From Ciborinia camelliae (lineage: Eukaryota; Ascomycota; Leotiomycetes; Helotiales; Sclerotiniaceae): a stretch of 64,000 nucleotides of DNA. Shown here piece after piece: positions 10,751 through 22,482 of this stretch. The notes beneath the pieces are model-generated. The model was not told where the DNA came from, ran no database searches, and saw only the letters and a program-made list of their open reading frames with translations. Location of the stretch: NCBI GenBank assembly GCA_025890175.1, contig JANPYM010000011.1, positions 600,299 to 664,298 on the forward strand. The letters run 5' to 3'. A program made the translations under genes and the position numbers. Position 1 is the stretch's first letter, and each line of letters begins with the position of its first letter.

Positions 10751-13700
10751 ATGAGGTTACTAAACATTTTCACTACGTTAAGTCTCCTACTGTGGAGTGG
10801 AGCTGCCACAAATGATGGATTGACCAACACTGTAGAATGGGATCCATATAGTTTGACTGTCAATGGTGATCGGGTGTTTATTTAGTGAGATTCTCTAAAC
10901 TTGTTATTCAATTCTTGCTAACTATCACTTAAGCTCTGCTGAATTCCATTATCAGCGTATGCCTGTTCCAGAATTATGGCTTGTATGTTTATTACATCCC
11001 TCGATTCAGATAGAAATTCTTACCGTCTCCTAGGATATTTTCCAAAAGTTTAGAGCAAATGGTTTTAACACAATCAGGTAGGCTGGAAACCACTCAATCT
11101 GGATTGTCTGACTAGTATAGCGTATACTTCTTTTGGTCTTATCATGAGGCCTCGAAAGGAAAGTTTGACTTCGAAACATCAGGCAAAAATGTTCAGAGAG
11201 TCCTTGACTATGCAAAAGAGGCAGGTATCTGGGTCATTGCTCGAGCCGGGCCGTATTTTAACGCTGAGACAAATGGTGGAGGATTCCCATTATGGGGATC
11301 TGATGGTAGTATGGGGACGTTGAGGACAAGTGATGCCACATACTACCAATCTTGGCAACCATGGATCAAGGAAATTGGAGGAATTCTAGCAAAGAACCAA
11401 ATCACTAATGGAGGAGTAAGATTCACAATGTACAAAGTGTCAACACCTGCTAACTCTCGAGATAGCCTGTCATCCTTAATCAGGCCGAGAACGAACTTCA
11501 AGAGACAACTCACTCTGCGAGCAATACTTTAGTTCTTTATATGGAGCAAGTTAAAGCTGCATTTCGCGATGCCGGTATTACTGTTCCTCTGACTCACAAT
11601 GAAAAGGGCCAGAGAAGTATGTCTTGGAGTACAGACTATCAGAACGTTGGCGGTGCTGTGAATGTTTACGGACTAGATTCGTGTAAGTTAATTATACTAC
11701 TACTATTCTATGTACTTTTGGTCTTATAGATTGTCTTTCCTTGTATTCCAGCTAATATGGTCATTCTTTAGACCCCGGTGGCTTATCATGTACTAATCCG
11801 GACACTGGTTTCTCTCTTGTTCGCAATTATTTCCAGTGGTTCTCAAATTACTCTTACACACAACCAAACTATTTTCCAGAGTTTCAAAGTGGTTTCTTCA
11901 CTCCATGGGGTGGTAGCTTTTATGATGATTGTAAATCAGAGCTTGAACCTGCCTTTGCAGATGTCTACTATAAGAACAATATTGGGCAAAGAACAACCCT
12001 CATGAGCTTATATATGGCTTGGGGCGGTACAAACTGGGGTCATTGTAAGTGCATCTTTCCAATAAAAACAAATGAAATCTAATATCTTGAAAAGCCGCAG
12101 CTCCAGTGGTTTATACATCTTACGATTATTCGGCTCCTTTGAGGGAGACTCGTCAGATTCGAGATAAACTATCACAGACCAAGCTTATCGGACTCTTCAC
12201 AAGAGTTTCTACCGACTTACTTAAAACAGATATGATTGGCAATGGTACTGGATATAGCGTACGTATCATTCCGTGTATAAAAAGATCCATACAGAAGTGA
12301 AATTGATCAGTAGCAGGTATCTTCATCTGACATTTGGTCATGGGTTTTACGAAACCCTGATACGCAAGCTGGATTTACTGTCGTACAGCAAGCTACTTCA
12401 AAGTCAACGTCGTCTATAACATTTGACGTATATTTGAATACTTCCCTGGGTACTGTGACTGCTTCTAATGTTAATCTCAATGGCCGTCAAAGCAAGATTC
12501 TCGTCACAGACTATAATTTCGGCAATCACACGCTTCTCTATGCATCGTCAGATATCCTTACCTATGGCAAATTTGATGTTGATGTTCTGGTTTTGTATCT
12601 CGAAGAAGGGCAAATTGGTCAATTCGCTCTCAAGACTACGTCAAAATTAACTTACCAAGTTTATGGAAATTCTGTTTTCGCAGCAAACACAACTTCAAAT
12701 TATACCTCGACCTCACAAACATTTACATACACTCAAGGGACTGGCCAAACGGTTATCAAATTTTCGGATGGAGCTTTAGTATATCTACTTGACCAACCTT
12801 CTGCATGGAAATTTTGGGCACCACCAACCACAACCAATCCTCAAGTCAAGCCTGATGAGCAAATATTTGTTTTAGGACCATACCTAGTACGAAATGCGAC
12901 TTCGTCTTCTGGGGTGGTTCACATCTCTGGTGATAATGACAATGCCACAACTATCGAAGTGTTTTCCGGAGATTCGTCGATTGACAGTATTGTATGGAAT
13001 GGTTCTCCTCTTCTTACAAAAAAGACCAACTATGGGTCATATTTAGCACAAATTCCCGGTACCGAAGCTAGAATCATCTCATTGCCATCATTAACCAACT
13101 GGGAGTCGGCAAATTCCCTCCCGGAGAAAGAAATATCCTATGATGATTCTAAATGGACTGTTTGCAATAAAACTTCTACATCAAGTCCCATAGCACCTTT
13201 AACTCTTCCCGTTCTATTTTCAAGCGACTATGGCTATTACACAGGACCCAAAATTTATCGTGGGTACTTTGACGGTCTCGATTACACATCAATCAACATC
13301 ACCTGTTCTGGGGGTCTAGCTTTTGGATGGACTGCCTGGTTGAATGGTATACTCATTGGAGGAAACACAGGTATTGCCACTGCCACAACCACCAACGAGG
13401 TTATTTCTCTTGCAAGTTACAATTCGGTCATCAAGCCCAAAGACAATCTCGTAACAGTCGTAGTAGACTATCATGGCCACGATGAAACCTCAACAGCAAA
13501 AGGTGTAGAAAATCCCCGTGGTATCCTTGGAGCATCACTTCTCCCTAAACCTTCCGATTCAACTGGATTCAAGCTCTGGAAAATTCAAGGAAATGCAGGA
13601 GGTTCTGCAAATATCGATCCTGTACGAGGACCCATGAACGAAGGCGGTTTCTACGGTGAACGTATCGGTTGGCATCTTCCATCATCCCCCTCTCTTCCTT

Positions 13701-14104
13701 CATCTTCCACTCCCCTCATCGGTCTCAATACCTCTGGAATAGCCTTTTACACCACAAACTTCACACTACACCTCGACGCCGACCTCGACGTTCCTCTCGG
13801 AATCAAATTATCGGCTCCAGCAGGTACCGTCGCTCGTGTCATGTTCTGGATCAACGGCTACCAATATGGGAAATATGTTCCCCATATCGGACCGCAAACG
13901 GTATTTCCTATTCCACCTGGGATTATCAATAATCGGGGAAAGAATAAGTTGGCTTTGAGTTTGTGGGCGATGACGGATGAGGGGGCTAAGTTGAGTGGGG
14001 TGGAATTGGTTAGTTATGGGGTTTATGAGAGCGGGTTTGGGTTTGATAGGGATTGGAGTTATTTGCAGCCTGGGTGGGATAGTGGGAGATTGGCGTATGC
14101 TTAG
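10751..14104 (+). CDS. Secreted beta-galactosidase, glycoside hydrolase family 35
   Basis: Eight exons were joined by frame and homology: 10751-10884, 10934-10982, 11034-11077, 11121-11415, 11466-11682, 11772-12044, 12095-12258 and 12317-14104, giving about 987 residues, the usual length of fungal GH35. A signal peptide is evident ([20 protein letters not shown]). The catalytic barrel has the family's opening ([15 protein letters not shown]), [11 protein letters not shown], the acid/base Glu in NQAENE and the nucleophile Glu in PEFQSG, followed by WGGTNWG and [10 protein letters not shown]. Downstream beta-sandwich and jelly-roll domains are present, with many N-glycosylation sequons. The predicted role is release of terminal beta-galactose from plant cell-wall polysaccharides outside the cell. 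The exon 7 start is ambiguous by 6 nt (12095 or 12101), both in frame. Both catalytic residues are present and no frame break was seen, so the gene appears intact. The MITE upstream lies within its probable promoter. Confidence 0.95.
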
Positions 14105-15065
14105 AGATGAAGTGATTAAGGTGTGGGTTGAAAATTTGGAGATGGTGGCATGGATGAGTATAAAGTTGAATTTTATCACTTATATTTCATATCTTGATCT
14201 TAAATATCATCTTGCCAATGTGGCCCAGAAATATATACTGGGGAAGGCCCTGGGGAAGTACACAAGAATTGCATAAATGCTAGCTAAAGCTAGTAGCATA
14301 ATATTAGCTCGAGGATATTCACTGTAATTTGTGTCTGTATTGTTATAAAATAGTTCTATATACACTAGCTCGATAGTCACCACAACAATACAATAAAATC
14401 AATAGAGATGGAGATACACTTGCATGCCGCAGTAATAGACTTCAACGGAACGATGTGTGGTCAGAACGTTATTGATTCTTCCTTGTGTGAAGTTTTCTCG
14501 GATAATACCGATTCTGGTATTCTAATTTCTTCAGCATTTATATTTAAAACATCCGATATTTTGGTACCAAAGGGTTCGCCCACTCAGGTAGGAGAATTCA
14601 AGGGATGAAGTTGGCTAGTTTCCAGTCACGTGATCAAATTTCATAACCGTGACGCTGACGCGAAGTCTTTTTTCCGACTGCAGGATGTATTTTGTTCAAA
14701 CAACACACGATACCTAATCTCACTTCACCACGCCGCAAAGATTAGAGAGGCTCATAGAAAATCTGCCACTATGGAGTACTTCACATTACATTGAGACGAA
14801 TCAATCACCAACGTCAACTTACCTATGTCGTTTCCTCCTCAACCGTTTGCACCGGCCGCCCAATGTCATAATCACCAGACTTGACGAGTTTTGAACACAG
14901 ACGCATAAAGACCGCGCAAATTGATTCAAAGTCATGTTCAAGGGGATATTGAAGGATTTCGGGTTTTCAATCACAGCTCCATGCAGAGCAAAGCCAAACC
15001 TCTTCTTTTCAAGCATCTAAAAAAGCACCCTGTGCCAGAATATCAAATATCCGTACCGCAGTCTG
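14105..15065. other. Intergenic, no gene seen
   Basis: It contains the 3' end of the GH35 gene and short frames without recognisable motifs. A CACGTGATC motif lies near 14626. Fragments that might belong to the degenerate gene to the right begin at about 14820, but I could not align them to a family. Confidence 0.45.
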
Positions 15066-15640
15066 CATACCTTACTCAAGGGATTATGTCACCGAGATAA
15101 TTAAAGCCCTTGAGCTCGCCGCATCACATGGAGGCAAAGATGGGGTTCTTAACTTCTCCTGGGCTAGGCTTCATCGATACTGTTAAGTACCTTCTAAGTC
15201 AAGAGAATACACCATTAGATCAAGTTACCCCCTCAGATGTGGCCTGCAACTCGAAAACAGATATCTTCCAAATTCTGCTTAATCACGGGTTGGGTCATCA
15301 ATCAAAATTATCTTCGTCCAAAACAATGTTTTATCCCCTCCATCTTTCCAGTTGTCATTTTGCTCGGGTTGAACCCGAGGGTTGCGGGAGGCTTTTTTAT
15401 ACTACTTTCCAATTGATTTCCACGTGGCAGGGGCTAAATATGGAATAAAAGTGTTTTTTTTTTAGGTTGAAAGCTGGAATTTGGCTTTTGGATGGTCACC
15501 TTGACTTTTCAGCAACCGGAACGATGCAGGGGATAAATTATATTTCCAACAATGAAGATTTAGTATGTTGGTTCCAATATCAAGGTGCTAACTTAGAAGG
15601 AACATATAAGTTAAACACTCGACCTATCAAGTCCTATTGA
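15066..15640 (+). pseudogene. Probable degenerate ankyrin-repeat-type gene
   Basis: Two overlapping frames give ankyrin-like fragments that do not stay in one frame. One reads KALELAASHGGKDGVLNF near 15102-15155. A second reads DTVKYLLSQ, then DVACNSKTDIFQILLNHGLG near 15180-15295. Further fragments reading LKAGIWLLDGHLD appear near 15470. The phase shifts and stops between them, with no convincing splice sites, suggest a decayed gene rather than exons. The ankyrin assignment rests on spacing (VKYLLSQ and FQILLNHG resemble the second helix of a repeat) and is tentative. Confidence 0.3.
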
Positions 15641-16194
15641 AGTCTGGACTGGATATGTTATACGAATCAACCAAAACTCTACGTGTTATACATCTGGTAA
15701 TATCAGCTTCAGACCATACTACAACTTCAATCTATAAGTCAACGGGCTGATTCCTTATCATGTGCATCTTGATATCTCAATGCCAATCTGTACCAACAAG
15801 ACAGTCACTTAGATTGCAAAAGATAAATCAACGAGCTCTCTGATTCTTCTATTTGAGGAGTCCAGATACATACACTATCTGGCTTAGATGGTCCATTCAT
15901 GAACCCCACCACCCCAATAACCCATCAACAAATAACCACCAGCACCCAAAATTTCTTTGCAGAATTTCGCCTGATTCGCCAATACCAGAGGCTTCCACGC
16001 ACAAGGGTTGAGGTTGAGAGCATGAGAGACTGTCTGCAGTATTCGCACAAAAGATCGGACGTATTTCTGAAGAAAGAATACCTTTATGACATCGAATATC
16101 CAACGTATCTGCAACCTTGGAAAAAGAAAGATCGGCCATATCCATGTCCGGGAATCTGAAAGTGATTTCGAAACAACAATTGATCTCGAGAGAT
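15641..16194. other. Intergenic, 3' flank of the chromodomain-like gene
   Basis: No gene supported. Open frames on both strands at 15884-16205 lack any family motif and overlap the expected 3' UTR of the gene to the right. Confidence 0.45.
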
Positions 16195-19100
16195 TCAAGG
16201 TCCATATATGTTTGGCTGTAGAAACTCGGCCTCTAACAAGTCGGATTCTTCTTCTAACGATGTATCTCCCTCCAATGGGTCCAGCTGTTGATTTTGTTCT
16301 TCATCTTCTTCATCATCCTGGTCTGGTTTATCTTCCCCCGTTTCGACTTCTTCGGTTTCGACTTCCTCGGCTTCGATTTCCTCGGCTTCGACTTCCTGGG
16401 CCTCGACTTCGTCAGCTTGATCTTCGTCGGCTTCAACTTCTTCGGCTTCGTCTTCTTCGGCTTCGGCTTCGGCTTCGTCTTCTTCGGCTTCAACTTCTTC
16501 GGCTTGATCCTCCTCTGCTTCAACTTCACCTGGTAAAGCTTCTTCTTCCTCTTCGCTCTTGTCTTCTATATCCACCTCTCCCAAACTATCATCCTCATAT
16601 CTCCACTTCTTCTTCCTTCTCTCAAAATCCCTGACTAATGCCTTATCCACCTCCGTCGTCTTCACCCACTCAGGCCTCAAATTACTCGTAAATTTCACCA
16701 GATATGTATCTTTCTCGTCAAATAAGATCTTTTCAATCTTTTTATCCTTCGCCAAATTCCTTCCAGCCTTGGTTTTCAATTGATTGTTCCAAAAGTCATA
16801 ATTTTTCTTCCAATCTTTTTTTAGCACCTCATCTGTCTCGCTTTTCCACTGCCAGGTGGGTGCCCATGGTTCCTCCCATTCGATGAGATAGCAGTGTTTG
16901 TTTTGGCCATCATATTCGCGGATTTCGAATGCGATAACTCCTTTAAATGACCACACTTTCTCTTCCTCTTTCAAATCGGGTACTGGCTTGGGTTCAGCCT
17001 CAGCTTTGGCTTTGGGGCGGCGGCCCATTGTGAATTCGTTGTATATAGGATGATATGATTCGGTTCTATTCGAATGCGAATTTGTTTTTTCAGGATATGT
17101 GGTATCGATATGATAAGTTCCTTTATCCGCAACATTTCTTTGGATGAGATTTTCGCCGGGTCTAGTCAATTGTCCTTTGTTCTTGAGCGGCCATTCTTCT
17201 GGTACCATATCAATTGATAATTCTTTGTTCTTCGGACTGCTATTTCTCTTCACCATCATCTCAAACCGAGACTTTGGTATTGATATCGGGATAGGTTTCA
17301 TCGTCTCGCCATGATCCAAAGTAGGATTATTTGACCTACTCAAAGGTCCTGTTTCAGCCCGAAGACTTTCGACCCTCGAGTATCCATCCAAGCTCCTCTC
17401 CATGTATTTATCCTCTTCGGCAACGAAAGAACGCACAACAGGAACGGAAGATAACCCGGGATCCCCATTCCAGCTTCTGTGGTGATCCGAAGATTTCTGC
17501 CTCTTGTTTGGGTGTGTGTTTGAAGGAGTCATGGTCGGAGCAGGTACAACTCGCTTTTTCGTTGCTATAGCGGGAATATCAGAACCAGCGCTCAGGCTAT
17601 CGTCAGAGGAATAACCATCGCGATCATCAGAGTTACTTGTACCGATATTGATCTTGTTGATATTCTTACCCGAAGTTTTGGGGCCCTTGGAGAGATTGTG
17701 AGACGGTTGAGAGCTTAAAGATGGTACAGAATCATTCTGTATATCTCCGCGCGATGATGGCCTCGTTCCAAAGGTACCTTTTCTCGTAATCTTGGCACTT
17801 GAATTAATTCTCCGAACTGGGTTATTCCGACTTCGAGGGATTTCTTTAGTCATTTTCGATGGTAAGGGGGGTTGTGATTGAGTCGATTGTATAGGATTTG
17901 AATCTACTATTATAGTATCTTCTGAGATTTCTTCCATTCTTGGAGTCATTTCTGCACTATTCCTGTGCCCTCGAAGTTCTTGAATATCTTCCTTTTTCAC
18001 ATACAACTGTGTATTCATTCTCTCATTCAAATCCCAGCCAAAAGGGGCTCTTTCACTTCTTTCAGTCGGTATAGAAGCTTTATTCCCAGCGAAAGTACTT
18101 TGTGTCTGAAGAGTTGTATCTGACTGTTCGAGTTCGAAAGTTTCGATATCGAAGTTGTTAGAATTCTGTTCTTCGATGTGAGTAGAGGCGAGAGGCAACG
18201 AGGGTATTCTTGACTTCCCCACTATGTTGATATCGTCTTTCTCAACTTCGATTCGCGATGTGTCTGTACTTGTTTTGGAAAGACTTGGAGATGTTTGTTG
18301 GGAGTTATGTGTCCCTGGAAATGTTAGTCACTTTTCCTTCCACGCCATCCATTCACCACCATATCCTAATCCTTTCATCTCAATGATGATATTTCGAAAA
18401 TGAGTCAGTCGAATCGTCATACCATCCGTCAATTTTACCTCTCGCCCCCATTTCAGGAAAGAAGAATAATCAACTCACCAGGAATAACCCCCACAACCAA
18501 ATACGCTTTCCCCCTCAACCCACTTCCTTTCTTCCAAATTCCCTTTCTCTGTCGATACCTCCCTTTCGTAATCATACACAACGAACTATCCCTCCCAAGT
18601 AATTCCTCCATACAAAAAACCACCGTCCCCTCTTTCCTCAACAATCCACCATCCACAGGATAAACCCTAACTCCCTCTCGAGGACCCCCAAACAATTTTC
18701 CTTCCTCCAATGCATCTTGCGGATTATCGAATAAACTAACAGCGGAGAACCTCCTCGGATTCCAAATCCCAGGTACGAAAATCGACAAAGAAGAAGCGCC
18801 GCGCTGCTGAAAATGTTCGCGCGCGGTGGCTAGGATTTCTGTCGCGGAAAATGGCAACGCCGCATGTGTATTCTTGGCAGTCCATCCGTGTTCTGGGGGA
18901 TTATAGTGCGGGTGAGGTCCATTTATCTCGCTCTTCTTATCTTTGGATATCCGATCTATTCCCTGGAGAGAAGTTCTGGAGTTGCCGCGTGCAGAGGTAG
19001 GGGGAACATTAGATAAATCCCTCCAATTATCATCAAGATGGAGCCGGTAAAACGTTTCGGGGAATTCTTCCGGGGCAAGCGCAAAGGGGTAGTGAACTCC

Positions 19101-19214
19101 AGGGATGGTTTGAGGTTGAGGATTCCTAGGCTCGGCGTTGCAGCACCATTGTGATGGCGTAGATGGCCCGTTCACGTTCAGGGTGCTTGTTGAGTTTGGG
19201 ATTTCGGAGTTCAT
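16195..19214 (-). CDS. Chromodomain-like protein with an acidic C-terminal tail
   Basis: Two exons on the minus strand (19214-18479 and 18314-16195) join in frame across an intron with GTGAGT donor and CAG acceptor, giving about 951 residues. N-terminal part, about 40-245: a compact globular-looking region with FYRLHLDDNW, ATAREHFQQRGASSLSIFV and VRVYPVDGG that recalls a fungal domain of unknown function (possibly DUF7587-like; weak). The middle is Ser/Lys-rich and disordered. Near 706-740 is a chromodomain-like stretch (YLIEWEEPWAPTWQWKSE, with the W-x-PTW signature), and near 778-805 a second weaker one (YLVKFTSNLRPEWV). The last 150 residues are almost all Glu, Asp, Ala and Val. Inference: a nuclear chromatin-associated protein. 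Start choice: the frame stays open to an ATG at 19565 with a strange Arg/Lys/Phe-rich extension, which I treat as 5' UTR. Confidence 0.8.
16318..16530. repeat. Imperfect codon repeat encoding the acidic tail
   Basis: Short units built from TTCGGCTTCGTC-like hexamers and nonamers (on + strand) encode Glu-Ala-Glu-Glu-Val/Asp repeats on the minus strand. The complementary frame is open too, which is a property of the repeat and not evidence for a second gene. Confidence 0.8.
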
Positions 19215-19565
19215 GGTATGGACCCGCTCATCAAATTTCTCTTTACGTCTGCACTTGAATTTACATCCGAATCTACGTTTGAAGTTCAAGAAACAGATTT
19301 TTCTCGGCCGAAATTTGATGTGAAACTTCAATCCCCTCGGTCGAAAACGAAATGGAAATGGAAGTCGAAGTCGACGCTCTCCATCGATGTCCTTTTTCCC
19401 CCACGGAAAGTTTTTGATACATTTTTGGCGTCGAAAAACCACACGTGGGAGTTTGGGTTTGAATCTTTTTCTTCGGCGCGTGGGGCGAAATTTGACTTGG
19501 GCCGCCAACGTTCCTGGTTTGCGAGATCGCGGCTTGAAATGGATCCAGTGTTTGGGGAAGGGCAT

Positions 19566-21160
19566 GTTGGTTTCGTTATCTATCGTTTGGTTTATTTATC
19601 CACGATTGCTGGTTGATACGGGGGCTTGAAACAAACTTGGTTGGTTGGTTGGTTGGATGGATATCTTGAGGGAAGTTGATCTCTCCTATTTTATTCGACT
19701 AAGTTCAACCAAGTTCAACTCAACTCAACTAAACTCAACTCAGCGAAGCGAAACGAGGCGAGGCGATAAAGATACTTAGATTACCTACTTGACCAAAGAT
19801 TTATCCTGGGCAGAATGTATTTCATGTACTGTATGGTCAATAGGAGGAAGCAAAAGAAAAAGAGGAAGAGAAAAAAACGGATTAGAAATCTAAGATGGAG
19901 GGATTTCTTCATTCATTTCATACATTACATAGTACATACATACATAACATCTTCACGAAAGAAAAGAAAAGAAAGGAAAGGAAAAGATTCGTCAAATAGA
20001 TGGATGGTCTTCTTCTTCTTCTTCTTCTTCTTCTTCCATCTATTTCTATTTCTATATCTATTTCTATTTCTTCTTCTTCTTTTTCCTCCATCTATTTCTA
20101 TCTCTATCCACTTCTCTCCTTCCCTCTCTATCCACTTCTCTATCCACTTCCCTCCCTTCCTCTCTCCCTCTATATCTTCTGCATCATATTATATTTACTA
20201 TATAAATACCTAATTAAGATAATCATCTATCTACATACATACATACCTATATACATCAAAATCTTCATCTCCATCTCCATCTCCATCTCCATCTCCATCT
20301 TCTATCCCATCCCATCCCATTCTATCCATCTTCATTTCCATCTCTATCTCCTTTCCTCTCCTATCCTATCCTATCCTATCCTATCCTATCCTTTCCTATC
20401 CTTTCCTATCCAATCTTTTCTTTATTCTATCGGATATCTACTATATCTATCTATTTATCTACTTTAATATCGGGAATAATATTAGGATATTAGATATCTA
20501 GGTATATGGAATAAGAATGCTTTGTTTGTGTTTGGGTTTTGGTTTGGGTTTGGTTTTGGATTTGGGTTTGAGAGAGAATAGAATAGGATAGGGTAGAATA
20601 GAATAGGATGGAAAGTCATAGTTCAGTTTAGCATAGTTTAGTTCAGTTTAGTTTAATTCAGCTTAGTATAGTTCAGTTCAGTTCAGTTCAGTTCAGTTCA
20701 GTTCAGTTTAGCTTAGTTCAGTTCAGCTCAGTTCAGTTCAGCATCGTTTAGCACAATATCGTTTAGCTTAATACAACATAATACAACATAATATAATACA
20801 ATATAATACAATACAACACAATATAATACAATATAATATAATACAACACAATACAATACAACACAATACAATACAACACAATACAATACAACATAATATA
20901 TAAAACAACAAACAAACAAAACAAACAAACAAACAAAACAAACAAAAAAGTATCTAGGTACCAGATAGATATTTACTCTAGAATATTTATTACTCCTAGG
21001 ATATGATATATAATATAATTCCTATAAGATTATTCTCCAAGTATTTTTATTATTATCTATATATACCTAGGTATATATTCCATCCATCTCTATGAAATCA
21101 ATTAAATATTAAATATTAAATATAGAGAAAGTCTAAGAAAGGTTAAAGAAAGGTTTGTTT
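19566..21160. repeat. Dense microsatellite tract
   Basis: No gene. From left to right: GGTT units (19638-19655), pyrimidine-rich TTC/CTATTT/CCATCT/CTATC runs on + strand (about 20010-20455), TTTGGG-like units (20521-20570), AGTTC/CAGTT pentamers (about 20621-20750), AATACAACAC and related decamers (about 20769-20895), and AAACAAAC (about 20900-20946). The open reading frames across these are repeat artefacts. Confidence 0.8.
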
Positions 21161-21464
21161 TACATCGAATTTATTAACGTGTTTCCAAAAACGTGATTTT
21201 TAATTGCCTCGCCATTTTCATTTAAATTGAAAATTTTATTTTCAATTATTCACAATTCAATCAATATAGCTTCAAATTTGAATTTTTTTTTAATATATTA
21301 AAAGTATTAATTGAAAATATAATTATACAAAAACAAAATTTAAATTTGAAGTTATATTGATTGAATTAAAACTAAATGATTTAAAATACAATATTTTGAT
21401 TAAAAACTGATTAAAATTCATTAAAAATACATTATTAAATTATTCAAAATATGATTATTCGATA

Positions 21465-21711
21465 TGTTGGGAAAATCATGTGACCTACCGGTCACGTGAC
21501 CTGCACGTGACTAGCACGTTATCAGGCACGTGATGGTTCGACTAGCATCGCGAACCTACTAGAACGCCTAGTGCGTCCTAGTACGTTCTAGTACAGCACT
21601 AGACCTCTATATAATCATCTACTCTAGCATAGCTTCATCAATCAGAGATTATCAACATACACACTATAGACTGAAAGTACTTTACACTTTGAAACCACGT
21701 TGATACCAACA
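21465..21711. mobile_element. Probable solo LTR, 247 bp
   Basis: The segment starts TGTTGGG and ends ACCAACA, so it has the TG...CA form and a short TGTTGG/CCAACA inverted terminus typical of LTRs. The 5 bp before (CGATA) and after (CGATT) match at four of five positions, consistent with an aged target duplication. It is much richer in GC than the surrounding AT-rich element. Inside lie four CACGTG-like motifs and a TATATAA box at about 21609, followed by sequence that resembles a transcription start region. No internal retrotransposon sequence remains, so it is most simply a solo LTR left by recombination. Confidence 0.7.
21493..21532. promoter_or_regulatory. Four E-box-like motifs at helical spacing in the solo LTR
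   Basis: CACGTG occurs at 21493, 21504 and 21527, and CACGTT at 21515. The start-to-start distances are 11, 11 and 12 bp, about one DNA turn each. CACGTG is the core site of fungal bHLH regulators. A TATATAA box follows about 80 bp downstream. Inference: the upstream activating region of the former retrotransposon promoter. Confidence 0.6.
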
Positions 21712-21916
21712 CGATTTTAATTTAATAATAAATCAATTAGAGTAATTCAAAATTTATATAATGATTGTATTAATTGATATATTAATTATTTTGAAAAAGA
21801 AATTGAATTTGAAGTTATATTGATTGAATTAGAGATAATTTAAGTTAAAAATATTGATTTTGATGAAAATGATGAGGTACAAAAATCATGGGAAACGAGT
21901 TAATGAATTGGGTGTA

Positions 21917-22482
21917 GTAAAGCAAGGTAAAGCAAAACAAAGCAAGGTTCAATAAAGCAAAGCAAGGTTCAATAAAGTAAGGTAAGGAAGATAAGACAAA
22001 ATCATTTTCTTTATAAAAAATCTTCTTCTTGAGTTATCATGAAGTTATTAAAAAGAGAGAGAGAGAGAGTATGAGAACCCTGTTCTCCCCTCCCCTCCCC
22101 AAATACAAATAAAAAAAACCAAAAACACCATCATCATTATGTTGATTGTTTCAATACAGACAGGACCCCAAACCATTGGAATATTATTTGATACCCATCC
22201 ATCCATCCATCCATCCATTCATCCATTAACCCAATCACCCTCTCCCAAATTCGAGTGAATCCCCCATACATATTCTATATTCCAGAATGCATATCATATT
22301 TTTCCGATGCCCGCCCTGTCATGAAAGAGGGGGTAATATTTCAATTCAATTCAATTCATCTCATTGGCGAATGAATGATCAATGAAAATATGAACCCCAT
22401 TCGTATGTTCGTTCGTGACCATGCATGCGTATGGAAGATGTGCAACGTGGATGTCATTGGGTTTAACGTGATGAGAAGCCGT
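21917..22482. other. Intergenic, 3' flank of the Sed1-like gene
   Basis: AAGCAAGGTTC-type short repeats (about 21920-21985), a GA run near 22054, an A tract, and a CCAT run near 22194-22226. No gene is seen; the likely 3' UTR of the gene on the right lies at its end. Confidence 0.5.

Larger units (their letters stand above)
21161..21916. mobile_element. TA-flanked inverted-repeat element carrying a nested LTR
   Basis: The left arm (from 21163) and right arm (to 21914) are imperfect inverted copies over more than 100 bp: CATCGAATTTATTAACG on the left and the complement of CACCCAATTCATTAACTC on the right, followed inward by matching GATTTTT, CATTTTCAT and AATCAATATA blocks. TA dinucleotides at 21161-21162 and 21915-21916 would fit a Tc1/mariner-type target duplication, though TA is a weak criterion in AT-rich DNA. 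Without the 247-bp insert it would be about 500 bp. No coding sequence is present; it is an old, mutated non-autonomous element. Confidence 0.6.

Noticed and set aside
16288..16634. Plus-strand Phe/Leu-rich frames opposite the acidic tail
   Set aside because: They are the complement of GAA/GAG repeat codons and have no independent support.
19815..20467. Hydrophobic plus-strand frames
   Set aside because: Translations of pyrimidine microsatellites (Ser/Ile/Leu/Phe repeats).
20728..20945. Val/Leu/Tyr/Cys repeat frames on the minus strand
   Set aside because: Translations of AATACAACAC-type repeats; not genes.
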